From positions 62,001 to 126,000 of the forward strand of contig NZ_BAFE01000009.1 of the NCBI RefSeq assembly GCF_000247995.1: DNA of 64,000 nucleotides. Direction: 5' to 3'. The notes under the pieces are model-generated. The model worked only from the letters and a program-made list of their open reading frames with translations, searched no databases and was not told the DNA's origin. The stretch comes from Mobilicoccus pelagius NBRC 104925. Its GTDB lineage: Bacteria > Actinomycetota > Actinomycetes > Actinomycetales > Dermatophilaceae. Positions 8,365-17,887 of the stretch are shown piece after piece. Made by a program: the position numbers and the translations under genes. Position 1 is the first letter of the stretch, and each line of letters opens with the position of its first letter.

Positions 8365-10046
8365 GCAACCAGCATCTCGATCTGCCCGAACCCGGCCCGC
8401 TCGCGCCCGGCGGGGTGCGTGTCACCCCCCTCGGTGGCCTCGGCGAGGTCGGCCGCAACATGACGGTCATCGAACACCAGGGTCGGCTGCTCGTCGTCGA
8501 CTGCGGCGTGCTCTTCCCCGAGGACCACCACCCGGGCGTCGACCTCATCCTCCCGGACTTCTCCTCGATCGAGGACCGCCTCGACGACGTCGAGGCGGTC
8601 GTCCTCACCCACGGCCACGAGGACCACATCGGTGCGGTGCCGTACCTCCTGCGCCTCAAGCCCGACATCCCCCTCATCGGCTCCACGCTCACCCTCGCGC
8701 TCGTCGAGGCCAAGCTCAAGGAGCACCGCATCAAGCCGTACACCCTCGGTGTCACCGAGGGGCGGCGTGAGCAGCTCGGCGTCTTCGAGGTCGAGTTCAT
8801 CGCCGTCAACCACTCGATCCCGGACGCGCTCGCGGTCGCGATCCGCACGGAGGACCAGCTCATCCTCCACACGGGCGACTTCAAGATGGATCAGTTGCCG
8901 CTCGACCGCCGTATCACCGACCTGCGCGCCTTCGCACGTCTCGGTGAGGAGGGCGTCGACCTCTTCCTCGTCGACTCGACCAACGCCGAGGTCCCGGGGT
9001 TCACCGTCCACGAGAAGGACATCTACCCGGCGATCGAGCGCGTCTTCGCCAAGGCGCAGCGCCGCATCATCGTCGCGTGCTTCTCCTCGCACGTGCACCG
9101 CGTGCAGCAGGTGCTCGACGCGGCCGCCGAGTACGGCCGCAAGGTCGCGATCGTCGGCCGGTCGATGGTGCGCAACATGGGTATCGCCGAGGATCTCGGC
9201 TACCTCCACGTGCCGCCGGGTGTCGTCGTCGACTTCAAGAAGCTGGGCGACTACCCCGAGGACCGGCAGGTGCTCATCTGCACCGGGTCGCAGGGTGAGC
9301 CGATGGCGGCGCTGTCGCGGATGGCGAACCGCGATCACAAGATCGAGGTCGGCGAGGGCGACACCGTGCTCCTCGCGAGTTCGCTCATCCCCGGCAACGA
9401 GAACGCGGTGTACCGCGTCATCAACGGGCTCATGCGCCTCGGCGCCGACGTCGTCCACAAGGGCAACGCCCGCGTGCACGTGTCGGGTCACGCGAGCGCC
9501 GGCGAGCTTCTCTACTGCTACAACATCATCCGGCCGCGCAACGTCATGCCCGTGCACGGCGAGTGGCGGCACCTCGTCGCCAACGGTCGTCTCGCGGAGC
9601 AGACGGGGGTGCCCTCGAGCAACGTCGTCCTCGCGGAGGACGGGTACGTCGTCGACCTCGTCGGCGGCAAGGCCCGCATCGCGGGTGCGGTCGACTGCGG
9701 GTACGTCTACGTCGACGGGTCGTCGGTGGGGGCGACGGACGAGGCGCTCCTCAAGGACCGCCGCATCCTCCGTGACGAGGGCTTCGTCACCGTTGTCGTC
9801 GGTGTCGACGCGAGCACGGGTCGGGTGACGACGGGGCCGGAGATCCTCGCGCGTGGTTTCGCGGAGGATGTCGCGGTGTTCGAGAACATCGCCCCGCAGA
9901 TCAAGGACGCGGTCGAGCAGGCCGCGGCGAAGGGTGTCACCGACACGCATCAGCTGCAGCAGGTCGTGCGTCGCACGGTGGGCAGCTACGTGGGTGGCAA
10001 GTTGCGGCGTCGGCCGATGATCATTCCCGTCGTCATCGAGGCGTGA
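8361..10046 (+). CDS. rnj: Ribonuclease J
   Basis: A 561-residue metallo-beta-lactamase/beta-CASP nuclease, normal for RNase J, with endo- and 5'-3' exonuclease roles in RNA maturation and decay. The zinc motif HGHEDH is at residues 84-89; further ligands appear in NHSIPDAL and LHTGDFK; the beta-CASP region includes SGHASAGELL and MPVHGEWRHL. The GTG start overlaps the dapA stop by 4 bases, so expression is coupled to dapA. An imperfect 16-bp hairpin follows the gene. Confidence 0.96.
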   Translation: MSNQHLDLPEPGPLAPGGVRVTPLGGLGEVGRNMTVIEHQGRLLVVDCGVLFPEDHHPGVDLILPDFSSIEDRLDDVEAVVLTHGHEDHIGAVPYLLRLKPDIPLIGSTLTLALVEAKLKEHRIKPYTLGVTEGRREQLGVFEVEFIAVNHSIPDALAVAIRTEDQLILHTGDFKMDQLPLDRRITDLRAFARLGEEGVDLFLVDSTNAEVPGFTVHEKDIYPAIERVFAKAQRRIIVACFSSHVHRVQQVLDAAAEYGRKVAIVGRSMVRNMGIAEDLGYLHVPPGVVVDFKKLGDYPEDRQVLICTGSQGEPMAALSRMANRDHKIEVGEGDTVLLASSLIPGNENAVYRVINGLMRLGADVVHKGNARVHVSGHASAGELLYCYNIIRPRNVMPVHGEWRHLVANGRLAEQTGVPSSNVVLAEDGYVVDLVGGKARIAGAVDCGYVYVDGSSVGATDEALLKDRRILRDEGFVTVVVGVDASTGRVTTGPEILARGFAEDVAVFENIAPQIKDAVEQAAAKGVTDTHQLQQVVRRTVGSYVGGKLRRRPMIIPVVIEA

Positions 10047-10055
10047 CGACGCGAC

Positions 10056-10111
10056 GACCGCCGGTGGGGCCGCGCGCGCAGCGGAGCGAGCACGGGGTCC
10101 CGCCGGGGGTC
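10056..10111 (+). terminator. Imperfect hairpin after rnj
   Basis: Bases 10056-10071 pair with 10096-10111 over 16 positions with one mismatch and two G-U pairs, beginning ten bases after the rnj stop. It is a reasonable terminator for the dapA-rnj operon. Confidence 0.4.
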
Positions 10112-10144
10112 GTGGCCGGTGAGCGCGGCAGCGGGGTCGGCGAG

Positions 10145-10150
10145 TAGGTT
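10145..10150 (+). promoter_or_regulatory. Candidate -10 box for ldh
   Basis: TAGGTT lies 70 bases before the chosen ldh start, leaving room for a leader of about 64 bases with its own AAGGAG. No good -35 is visible. A GTG close behind it is not in frame with ldh. Confidence 0.35.
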
Positions 10151-10220
10151 CGTCGTGTGACGCCGCCACGGCGGCCGGGTGCCGGTGGTGCTCGCGAGAG
10201 ACGAAGGAGCAGGTCGGGGC

Positions 10221-11192
10221 ATGTTGTCGATGGGTCGTGGGCCGAAGCTGGGTGTCGTAGGTGCCGGGGCGGTGGGCACCGCCGTGGCCTATAACGCGCA
10301 GATCCGCGGGCTCGCGCGGGAGATCGCGTTGTTCGACATCAACCGCTCGAAGGTGCGGGCCGAGGTGCTCGACATGGCGCACGGCAGCCAGTTCACGGCG
10401 TCGCGGGTCATCGGTGGTGACGACGTCGAGGTGCTCGCGGGGTGCGACGTCGTCGTCGTCACGGCAGGGGCGGCGCAGAAGCCGGGGGAGACGCGCCTCG
10501 ACCTCGTCAACAAGAACGTCGCGATCATGCGGTCGGTGCTTCCGCAGGTGATCGAGCAGGCGCCGGACGCGGTGATCGTGCTCGTGACGAACCCGTGCGA
10601 CGTGCTCACCGCGGTCGCGGTCGAGGAGTTCGGGGTGCCGTCGGCGCGGCTGTTCAGCTCGGGCTGCGTCCTCGACTCGAGCCGGCTGCGGTGGCTCGTC
10701 GCGGAGATCGCGCGGGTGTCGCCGACGAGCGTTCACGCGATGGTCGTGGGTGAGCACGGCGACAGCGAGTTCCCGCTGTGGTCGTCGAGCAGGGTCGGCC
10801 ACACCCCCCTCACGGAGTGGACGGAGCGGGGCACCCGCCTGTTCACGCCGGAGATCCTCGCGGACATGACGCAGGGCGTCGTGCGTGCCGCCTACACGGT
10901 CATCGAGGGCAAGGGCGCGACGAACTACGCGGTCGGTCTCGCCGCGGGCCGCATCGTCCAGGCGGTCCTCCGCGACGAGCAGACCGTGCTTCCCGTCTCC
11001 CGTGTGCTCCGCGCGCAGGAGCTCGACCCCTCGCTCGAGAGCCTCGACGGCATCGCGTTGAGCCTGCCGACGATCGTCGGCGCGGGCGGCGCGGAGCGTG
11101 TCGTGAGCCCGCCGATGGTCGAGGACGAGCGGGCCCGCCTGCTCCGCAGCGGTGAGGCCTTGCGTGAGGTCTTCGAGACGGTACGTCGCTGA
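10221..11192 (+). CDS. ldh: L-lactate dehydrogenase
   Basis: A 323-residue NAD-dependent 2-hydroxyacid dehydrogenase. The Rossmann motif GVVGAGAVGTAVA is at residues 11-23, catalytic histidine H179 in GEHGDSEFPLWS, and the substrate loop reads AAQKPGETRLDL: glutamine at the specificity position marks lactate rather than malate dehydrogenase, which has arginine there. It interconverts pyruvate and L-lactate, so it likely recycles NADH under low oxygen. ATG 10221 has GAAGGAG 11 bases upstream; ATG 10230 is an alternative. A good hairpin follows the gene. Confidence 0.93.
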   Translation: MLSMGRGPKLGVVGAGAVGTAVAYNAQIRGLAREIALFDINRSKVRAEVLDMAHGSQFTASRVIGGDDVEVLAGCDVVVVTAGAAQKPGETRLDLVNKNVAIMRSVLPQVIEQAPDAVIVLVTNPCDVLTAVAVEEFGVPSARLFSSGCVLDSSRLRWLVAEIARVSPTSVHAMVVGEHGDSEFPLWSSSRVGHTPLTEWTERGTRLFTPEILADMTQGVVRAAYTVIEGKGATNYAVGLAAGRIVQAVLRDEQTVLPVSRVLRAQELDPSLESLDGIALSLPTIVGAGGAERVVSPPMVEDERARLLRSGEALREVFETVRR

Positions 11193-11217
11193 TCGCACCG
11201 GTCGACCCCGTCCTCGA

Positions 11218-11260
11218 ACACCCCGCCGGGAGCACGTCCGTCGCGTCCCCGGCGGGGTGT
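11218..11260 (+). terminator. Terminator after ldh
   Basis: A perfect 13-bp stem (11218-11230 ACACCCCGCCGGG with 11248-11260) and a 17-base loop, followed by CGCTTTCC. It stands between the ldh stop and the ftsK promoter. Confidence 0.7.
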
Positions 11261-11288
11261 CGCTTTCCCCGCGGGGGATGTTCTCGCC

Positions 11289-11294
11289 TAGTCT
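11289..11294 (+). promoter_or_regulatory. -10 box of ftsK, leaderless
   Basis: TAGTCT ends 6 bases before the GTG start of ftsK, with no Shine-Dalgarno between, which fits a leaderless transcript. Confidence 0.5.
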
Positions 11295-11300
11295 GCGACG

Positions 11301-14099
11301 GTGGCCACTCGTAACACCTCCTCCACCCGCCGCCCGAGTCGTTCGGGGGGTGGCTCGAGTCGCGCCTCGGGTGGCCGGTCCTCGGGTGGCCGCGGCTCGG
11401 GTCGGTCGAGCGGGTCCCCCCGCGCGAAGAGCCGCCCGTCGTCGTCCCGGGGGTCCTCCCGGCCCGTCGGGCGCAGCGGGCCGAGCTGGCCCGTGCGTGC
11501 GGTGAGCTCGACGTGGAATGGGATGGCGCATGTGGCCGGAGGGGCGGTGCGTCGCGTGGGTCGGAGTGCGGCCGAGCTCGAGCCCGAGCATCGGCGTGAC
11601 GGCATCGGTCTCGTCTTCCTCGCGGCGGCGGTCGTCGTCGCGGCGCGGGAGTGGTGGGGTCTCACCGGTCCCGTCGGGGACGCGATCCACGCGGTCGTCG
11701 CCGGCACGGTCGGCCTCGTCGCCCTCGCGCTGCCGCTCGTCTTCGTCCTCATGGGTCTGCTCATCCTCCGTGCGCCCGACGACGATCGTCGGGTCAACCG
11801 CATCGCGATCGGGACGACGGCCCTCTTCTTCTCGGTGTGCGGCCTCACCCATCTGTCGACGGGGTCACCGTCCCCGGCCGACGGGTTCCCGCTGCTGCGC
11901 GGTTCCGGCGGCATGATCGGGTACCTCGCCGCGGGGCCGCTCCAGGCGGGACTCACGGTGTGGGGTGCCGTCCCGGTCCTCGTCCTCCTCGGCTTCTTCG
12001 GGCTGCTCGTCGTCACGGCGACGCCCGTCCACCGCATCCCGGAGCGTCTTCGCGAAGCGGGTGACGCACTCTTCGGCGGCAGCGACCGGTCGCGGAGCGA
12101 GGACACCGAACCGCTCCACACGTCCCGCGGGCGTCGCCGCATCCCCTCCCACGACGGCGAGGAGGCGTTCGAGCAGGCCGCGGAGGTGCACCGCCGACGG
12201 GGCCGTCGCCTCGCCCACGAGGCGCGCGAGGCGGCCGAGGCCGAGGCACGATCCACCGGATCGGACGAAGCCGAGAAGACGGGTACGGGTCGGTCGAAGG
12301 GCCGCCGCGGCGCCACCGCGGTGCACCCCGCCGAGACCGAGGCGCTCGAGGCGGACACGCCACGTTCCGGCGGCAAGGGCAGCCACGCGGCCCCGTCGGC
12401 ACCGCCCGCGAAGGCCGTCCCCGAGACGAAGGTCGACCTCCCGGCCCCGCCGACCGAGCCACTCCCGCAGCGGGTCGAGCAGCTCGTCATCACCGGTGAC
12501 GTCTCCTACACGCTCCCCGACGCGGCGCTCCTCGAGCCGGGCACGCCGCCCAAGTCGCGCAGCGCGGTCAACGACCAGGTCGTCGAGTCCCTCACCGGGG
12601 TCCTCGACCAGTTCGGCATCGACGCGCAGGTGACCGGGTTCTCCCGTGGCCCGACGGTCACTCGGTACGAGGTCGAGCTCGGCCCCGGCGTCAAGGTCGA
12701 GCGCGTCACCGCCCTCTCGAAGAACATCGCCTACGCCGTCGCGAGCGCCGACGTACGGATCCTCTCGCCGATCCCCGGCAAGTCGGCCATCGGCATCGAG
12801 ATCCCCAACGCCGACCGCGAGACCGTCTCGCTCGGTGACGTCCTCCGCAGCGAGGTCGCCCGCCGCAACCCGCACCCGATGGTCATGGGCGTCGGCAAGG
12901 ACGTCGAGGGTGGGTACGTCATCGCGAACCTCGCGAAGATGCCTCACCTCCTCGTCGCCGGTGCGACGGGCTCCGGTAAGTCGAGCTTCGTCAACTCGAT
13001 GATCACGTCGATCCTCATGCGGGCCACGCCCGACGAGGTGCGGATGATCCTCGTCGACCCCAAGCGCGTCGAGCTCACCGCCTACGACGGCATCCCGCAC
13101 CTCATCACGCCGATCATCACGAACCCGAAGAAGGCCGCCGAGGCCCTCCAGTGGGTCGTGCGGGAGATGGACGCCCGCTACGACGACCTCGCTGCGTTCG
13201 GGTTCAAGCACATCGACGACTTCAACAAGGCGGTGAAGTCCGGCGCGGTGACGCCGCTGCCGGGCTCGGAGCGGGTGCTCCAGCCCTACCCGTACCTCCT
13301 CGTCGTCGTCGACGAGCTCGCCGACCTCATGATGGTCGCCCCCCGCGACGTCGAGGAGTCGATCGTCCGCATCACGCAGCTCGCCCGCGCCGCCGGCATC
13401 CACCTCGTCCTCGCGACGCAGCGCCCGAGCGTCGACGTCGTCACCGGCCTCATCAAGGCGAACGTGCCGAGCCGCATGGCGTTCGCGACGAGCTCGCTCG
13501 CCGACTCCCGCGTCGTGCTCGACCAGCCGGGCGCCGAGAAGCTCATCGGCCAGGGCGACGCGCTGTTCCTGCCGATGGGCCGCAACAAGCCGATGCGCAC
13601 CCAGGGGGCGTGGGTCAAGGAGTCCGAGATCCACGAGGTCGTCACGCACGTCACCGAGCAGCTCAAGCCGATGTACCGCGAGGACGTCGTCGTCAAGGCG
13701 GAGAAGAAGCACGTCGACGAGGACATCGGCGACGACCTCGAGCTGCTGCTCGCGGCAGCCGAGCAGGTCGTCACGACTCAGTTCGGATCGACCTCGATGC
13801 TCCAGCGCAAACTGCGTGTCGGGTTCGCCAAGGCGGGTCGACTCATGGACCTCCTCGAGTCGCGCAACATCGTCGGCCCCTCGGAGGGATCGAAGGCCCG
13901 CGACGTGCTCGTCAAGCCCGACGACCTCGACGCGACCCTCGCGATGCTCCGCGGCGACGACCCGCCCGCGCCCGCACCGACGCCGTCCTCGGTGTCGTAC
14001 GACGCGGACGACGTCGTGGGCGATGTCGAGATCGTCGACGAGGAGGACGACTCCGAGAGCGAGGACGCGTGGGAGCTCACGGGTCGCGACCGGTACTGA
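11301..14099 (+). CDS. ftsK: DNA translocase FtsK/SpoIIIE
   Basis: A 932-residue septal DNA translocase that pumps chromosome ends through the closing septum. The first 75 residues are serine/arginine-rich, followed by about four membrane segments (roughly residues 90-245), then a charged linker to about residue 390. The motor carries Walker A GATGSGKS at 554-561 and Walker B VVVDELADLM near 667-676, then TQRPSVDVVTGLIKANVPSR. The C-terminal winged-helix gamma domain (SMLQRKLRVGFAKAGRLMD, about 830-890) would read FtsK orienting sequences. It follows rnj and ldh as in many actinobacteria. GTG 11301 fits the -10 box spacing. Confidence 0.96.
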   Translation: MATRNTSSTRRPSRSGGGSSRASGGRSSGGRGSGRSSGSPRAKSRPSSSRGSSRPVGRSGPSWPVRAVSSTWNGMAHVAGGAVRRVGRSAAELEPEHRRDGIGLVFLAAAVVVAAREWWGLTGPVGDAIHAVVAGTVGLVALALPLVFVLMGLLILRAPDDDRRVNRIAIGTTALFFSVCGLTHLSTGSPSPADGFPLLRGSGGMIGYLAAGPLQAGLTVWGAVPVLVLLGFFGLLVVTATPVHRIPERLREAGDALFGGSDRSRSEDTEPLHTSRGRRRIPSHDGEEAFEQAAEVHRRRGRRLAHEAREAAEAEARSTGSDEAEKTGTGRSKGRRGATAVHPAETEALEADTPRSGGKGSHAAPSAPPAKAVPETKVDLPAPPTEPLPQRVEQLVITGDVSYTLPDAALLEPGTPPKSRSAVNDQVVESLTGVLDQFGIDAQVTGFSRGPTVTRYEVELGPGVKVERVTALSKNIAYAVASADVRILSPIPGKSAIGIEIPNADRETVSLGDVLRSEVARRNPHPMVMGVGKDVEGGYVIANLAKMPHLLVAGATGSGKSSFVNSMITSILMRATPDEVRMILVDPKRVELTAYDGIPHLITPIITNPKKAAEALQWVVREMDARYDDLAAFGFKHIDDFNKAVKSGAVTPLPGSERVLQPYPYLLVVVDELADLMMVAPRDVEESIVRITQLARAAGIHLVLATQRPSVDVVTGLIKANVPSRMAFATSSLADSRVVLDQPGAEKLIGQGDALFLPMGRNKPMRTQGAWVKESEIHEVVTHVTEQLKPMYREDVVVKAEKKHVDEDIGDDLELLLAAAEQVVTTQFGSTSMLQRKLRVGFAKAGRLMDLLESRNIVGPSEGSKARDVLVKPDDLDATLAMLRGDDPPAPAPTPSSVSYDADDVVGDVEIVDEEDDSESEDAWELTGRDRY

Positions 14100-14107
14100 G
14101 GGGCGTC

Positions 14108-15154
14108 GTGGGGTCGCTGCCGTCGGTCGGGACGCCGGTCGTGGCGTCGTCGACGCCGCGGTCGGCACGGCGCCGTGGTGCCGTCGCCGTCGTCGGGGCG
14201 ACGATCGCCGTCGGTGCCATCGCCGCGTGCGGGGGGATCCCACCGGAGCCGTACGTCGTCGGGGAGGCCGCGGGGCGGGGCCCGAGCGAGCCGCCCGCCC
14301 TCACCGCGGCCGACGTCCAGGCGGAGTTCGACGCGTTCGTCGCGGCACACCCCGGGGAGGTGTCCCTCGCATGGGCGCCCGTCGGCGCGCCCGAGAACGT
14401 GCAGACCCTCGGCGCGACGACGGATTCCGACGCGTGGTCGACGATCAAGGTGCCCATCGCCGTCGCCGCGCTCACGAAGGCCGGGGGCGCCGACGGGGCG
14501 CCCGCGGAACGCCGTGAGCAGGTGCGCGCCGCGATCGAGTGGTCCGACAACGACGCCGCGGCCCGTCTCTACCGCAGCCTCGGCGAGGGGGACGCCGCCG
14601 AGGAGGCCGTCCAGGCGGTGCTGCGCACGGCGGGCGACACCCGCACCGACGTCGACCCCGACACGGGGGCGGTGAGCGGCTTCGGACGCACCGTGTGGCG
14701 GGTCGAGGACTCCGCCGCGTACGCCGCGCACCTCCCGTGCGCTCCCGAGGCGACGTTCGTCTACGACGAGATGGGTCGCATCCGGGAGGACCAGCGCTGG
14801 GGGCTCGGCGCGCTCACGGTGGCCACCCGGTTCAAGGGCGGGTGGGGGCCGAGCGAGCACGGCCACCTCGTCCGGCAGATCGGCACCGTCGACCACGACG
14901 GCGGACGCACCGCCGTCGCGTTCGTCGTCCGCCCGGAGGACGACACGCACGAGACCGGCACGGCCACTGCCTCCGCGCTCGTCACGTGGTTGGCCGGGCG
15001 TCTCGGCCCGGCCGAGGCGGGACGCTGCCCCGGAGGAGACACTCTCCCGCTCGGCACCCCCACCACGCACGCGTCGGTGCCCACCACCGACGCGCCCACC
15101 TCGTCCCAGGCGGATTCCACGGCACCCTCCGATCCCGCGGCCCCGACGTCCTGA
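14108..15154 (+). CDS. Serine hydrolase lipoprotein, class A beta-lactamase fold
   Basis: A 348-residue protein. Basic residues (SARRRG), a hydrophobic stretch and the lipobox AIAAC (cysteine 41) mark a lipoprotein signal, so it is probably anchored outside the membrane. The penicillin-recognising motifs are visible: STIK (serine 111, lysine 114), SDN (146-148) and KGG (243-245) in place of KTG. No clear Glu166-type deacylation motif is evident, so a D,D-peptidase-like or other serine hydrolase is at least as likely as a true beta-lactamase. The tail is Thr/Ser/Pro-rich and low in complexity. It starts nine bases after ftsK and may be cotranscribed; GTG 14141 is an alternative start. Confidence 0.8.
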   Translation: MGSLPSVGTPVVASSTPRSARRRGAVAVVGATIAVGAIAACGGIPPEPYVVGEAAGRGPSEPPALTAADVQAEFDAFVAAHPGEVSLAWAPVGAPENVQTLGATTDSDAWSTIKVPIAVAALTKAGGADGAPAERREQVRAAIEWSDNDAAARLYRSLGEGDAAEEAVQAVLRTAGDTRTDVDPDTGAVSGFGRTVWRVEDSAAYAAHLPCAPEATFVYDEMGRIREDQRWGLGALTVATRFKGGWGPSEHGHLVRQIGTVDHDGGRTAVAFVVRPEDDTHETGTATASALVTWLAGRLGPAEAGRCPGGDTLPLGTPTTHASVPTTDAPTSSQADSTAPSDPAAPTS

Positions 15155-15210
15155 TCCCCCGGGAGGTGGCCGTAGGTTTGCCGCCTCAGGGTGGGGCGGT
15201 GACGGGCCGT

Positions 15211-15267
15211 CACGACGTCCGCCTCACGACGTCCGCCTCACGACGTCCGCCTCACGACGTCCGCGAT
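15211..15267. repeat. Tandem 14-bp repeat, about four copies
   Basis: The unit ACGACGTCCGCCTC occurs three times exactly (15212-15225, 15226-15239, 15240-15253) with a fourth diverged copy to 15267. Degenerate partial copies (ACCACGTCTGCCTC and others) run on to about 15300. It lies between the convergent lipoprotein and dipeptidase genes. Confidence 0.85.
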
Positions 15268-15303
15268 ACCACGTCTGCCTCACGATGCCCTGCCACGTCT
15301 CCG

Positions 15304-16488
15304 TCACCACGTCCGGCGCACGACGGGCGCGAACACCTCGGGGAGCGGCTCGGGAACGCCGTCGACCTCGGTGATCGTCGCGAGGCGCGGGGGGGTGTCG
15401 GCGAGGTCCCTCGCGACGGACTCGGCGCCGCGCATGACGCGGAGGACGTTGCGGCCGGCGAGGAGGGCGAGGTCGTCCTCCGACCAGCCACGCTCGGTGA
15501 GCTCGGCAAAGAGGCGTGGGTATGTGCTCACGTCGCCGAGGCCTTCGGGCAGCTCGGACGTGCCGTCGAAGTCACCACCGAGGCCGACGTGCGCGACGCC
15601 CGCGAGCTCCCGAAGTGCCTCGACGTGGTCGGCGACCTCGCGCACGCCGACGGGCGGGGGAGTCTCACCGAGACGCGCGACGAAGGCCTGCCGGGCGGCG
15701 TCGTCGTGCGGGTCGATGCCGGCGGCCCGGGCCTGCTCCTCGACGTCACGCTCCCAGGCGTGCCGCTCGGCCGAGCAGAACGCGGGCACGAACGTCGCGC
15801 AGCACACCCCGTCCGCCGCGGCCATCGTGCGGAGGACGTCGTCGGGGACGTTGCGCGGGTGGTCGGTGAGGGAGCGCGCGCCCGAGTGCGTGAAGATCAC
15901 CGGCGCGGACGAGGCGTCGAGGGCGTCACGCATCGTGCCGGGGGAGACGTGGGAGAGGTCGACGAGCATGCCGAGACGGTTCATCTCGGCGACGACCTCC
16001 CGGCCGAACGCAGACAGACCGCCGAGGCGCGGCGGGAGGGCGGCGCAGTCGGCCCACGGCACGTGCTCGTTGTGCGTGAGGGTGAGGTAGCCGACGCCGA
16101 GGGCGTGGAGCATCCGGAGCACGCCGAGGGAGCAGCCGATCGAGTGGCCGCCCTCGACGCCCATGAGCGAGGCGATACGGCCGTCGGCGTGGATCCGTTC
16201 GACGTCCTCGGCGGTGCGGGCGCGGGCGAAGACGTCGGGGCGGGCGGCGACGAGCCGGTGCACGGCGTCGACCTGCTCGATCGTCGCCGTCACGGCCTCG
16301 TGCCCGGGGAGGGCGCCGTCGACGAACACCGACCAGAACTGGGCACCGACGCCCCCGGCACGCAGCCGGGGGACGTCGGTGTGCGTCGGTGCGGCGTCGA
16401 GCGGCAGCGACGCCCAGTCGCCGCCCGCCACCTCCCGGCACGCGAACGGCAGGTCGTTGTGGGTGTCGAGGAGGAGTCGGTCGCTCAT
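15304..16488 (-). CDS. Membrane-type dipeptidase, peptidase M19
   Basis: A 394-residue zinc dipeptidase of the renal dipeptidase family (M19). Metal ligands can be placed: H10 and D12 in DTHND, the bridging E112 in MGVEGGHS, H180 in VDLSHVSPG and H201 in IFTHSGARSL. There is no signal peptide, so a cytoplasmic enzyme hydrolysing dipeptides (including D-amino-acid-containing ones) is likely; the substrate is not certain. It begins four bases after the end of the chemoreceptor-like gene on the same strand; CAGGGT six bases before the ATG could also give it its own leaderless start. Confidence 0.9.
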   Translation of the reverse strand: MSDRLLLDTHNDLPFACREVAGGDWASLPLDAAPTHTDVPRLRAGGVGAQFWSVFVDGALPGHEAVTATIEQVDAVHRLVAARPDVFARARTAEDVERIHADGRIASLMGVEGGHSIGCSLGVLRMLHALGVGYLTLTHNEHVPWADCAALPPRLGGLSAFGREVVAEMNRLGMLVDLSHVSPGTMRDALDASSAPVIFTHSGARSLTDHPRNVPDDVLRTMAAADGVCCATFVPAFCSAERHAWERDVEEQARAAGIDPHDDAARQAFVARLGETPPPVGVREVADHVEALRELAGVAHVGLGGDFDGTSELPEGLGDVSTYPRLFAELTERGWSEDDLALLAGRNVLRVMRGAESVARDLADTPPRLATITEVDGVPEPLPEVFAPVVRRTW

Positions 16489-16492
16489 GGCG

Positions 16493-17887
16493 TCACCCTG
16501 CCACGCCGTCCGCAGCGGACGGTCGGCCCGGGCCGGCGTGCCGCCCGGGCCGTGGTCCTCGGACGCGGAAGCGGCCCACGAGGTCGGTGAGCGGCGTCGC
16601 CTCGGTGCGAAGGTCCCCCGAGGACTCCTGCATCCGCGTCGCGTTCGTGCCGAAGTGCGCGGCGATCGACGACGTCTCGTCGACGAGACCCGCGCTCGCC
16701 TGCGTCGAGCGGAGCGCCTCCTCGAGGAGCTCGGCGAGCCGCTCCGAGACGCGTCCCTGCTCGTCCACGACGGTCGTGATCTCGTCCTGCGAGGCGCGGA
16801 TGTTGCCGGCCGTCGTCGCGATCGACCGGATCGCCTGCACGGCCGCCTCGGTGTCGCTCTGGATCTGACCGATGCGCTGGGCGACGTCCTCGGTCGCCTC
16901 GCCCGTCTGTGCGGCGAGGTTCTTCACCTCGCCCGCGACGACGGCGAAGCCCTTGCCCGCCTCGCCCGCACGGGCCGACTCGATCGTCGCATTGAGCGCG
17001 AGGAGGTTCGTCTGCTCCGAGATCGCCGAAATCGTGTCGATGACCTGGCCGATCGTCGCCGACGATGCGCCGAGCTGCTCGATCGTCGTGACGGTCGTCG
17101 TCACCTCGTCGACGGCCTGGTCGGTGATCGCCGTCGAGGAGCCGGCGGCCTGCGCGATGCGGCCGCGGGAGTCCGTCATCTGCTCGACGACCTCCGCCGC
17201 GTGACGGCCCGACTCGAGGGCGACACCGCAGGCGACGTCGGCCCGTTCGAGGTGACCGGCCGTGTCCTTCGCCGCCTTGCTCACCTCCGCCGACATCGTG
17301 TCGACCGACCCGGCGGCCTCGTCGACCCGCGCCGCACTCGCCGACACCTGCCGCAGCGTCTCGGCGAGCGCGTCGAGCGTGATCCGCAGCGAGTGGGCCA
17401 TGTGCCCCATCTCGTCGCGCGAGGTGACGACGGGGGCGTGCGTGAGGTCGCCCTCGGCGAGCGCCGCGAGCGACTCGTTGATCTCCCGGATGGCCCGCCG
17501 GACGCCGACGATGATCATGCCCATCGGCGTCATGATGAGGACGCAGGCGACGAGGACGGCGATGACGACGTTCCACCGCGTGCGCACGACGGCGGCGAGC
17601 GCCTCGTCACCCGCGACGTGCATCGCCTGGGTGAGCGACGTGAGGTCCTCCCCACGGGCCGCCGCCTGCGAGAGGGCGTCGGCGGCCGACGTGACGTCGG
17701 TGAGCGAGTGGGAGAACGCCATCGACGACCAGATCGTCGTGCCGGCGACCATGACGGCGCACAGCACGGTGACGAGCCCGTTGAGCAACAGCTTCGTCGT
17801 GAGGCCCAACCCGGGGCGGAAATCCCCGGTGACGGGGTCCACCGCCGCCCTCGAAGGGGTGGCCGGGGGTGTGGTCGGCGTGGCCAT
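16493..17887 (-). CDS. Methyl-accepting chemotaxis-type signalling protein
   Basis: A 464-residue protein with a short N-terminal cytoplasmic part, membrane segment 1 (about 30-52), a small external domain of about 50 residues, membrane segment 2 (about 106-128), a HAMP linker, and a long coiled-coil signalling domain. The hairpin tip reads [20 protein letters not shown] then [15 protein letters not shown], the universal MCP signature. No che or flagellar genes are in the window, so it may signal to a distant Che system or another output. ATG 17887 has AAGGAG seven bases upstream. Its external domain is too small to suggest a ligand. Confidence 0.92.
   Translation of the reverse strand: MATPTTPPATPSRAAVDPVTGDFRPGLGLTTKLLLNGLVTVLCAVMVAGTTIWSSMAFSHSLTDVTSAADALSQAAARGEDLTSLTQAMHVAGDEALAAVVRTRWNVVIAVLVACVLIMTPMGMIIVGVRRAIREINESLAALAEGDLTHAPVVTSRDEMGHMAHSLRITLDALAETLRQVSASAARVDEAAGSVDTMSAEVSKAAKDTAGHLERADVACGVALESGRHAAEVVEQMTDSRGRIAQAAGSSTAITDQAVDEVTTTVTTIEQLGASSATIGQVIDTISAISEQTNLLALNATIESARAGEAGKGFAVVAGEVKNLAAQTGEATEDVAQRIGQIQSDTEAAVQAIRSIATTAGNIRASQDEITTVVDEQGRVSERLAELLEEALRSTQASAGLVDETSSIAAHFGTNATRMQESSGDLRTEATPLTDLVGRFRVRGPRPGRHAGPGRPSAADGVAG

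Noticed and set aside
7884-11852. Minus-strand open frame of more than 1300 codons opposite dapA, rnj and ldh
   Set aside because: The plus strand carries three well-recognised enzymes there; the antisense product is Arg/Asp/Glu-rich with no family features, as expected for shadows in high-GC DNA.
15211-15300. CRISPR array
   Set aside because: The 14-bp units are directly adjacent with no spacers and no cas genes are present.
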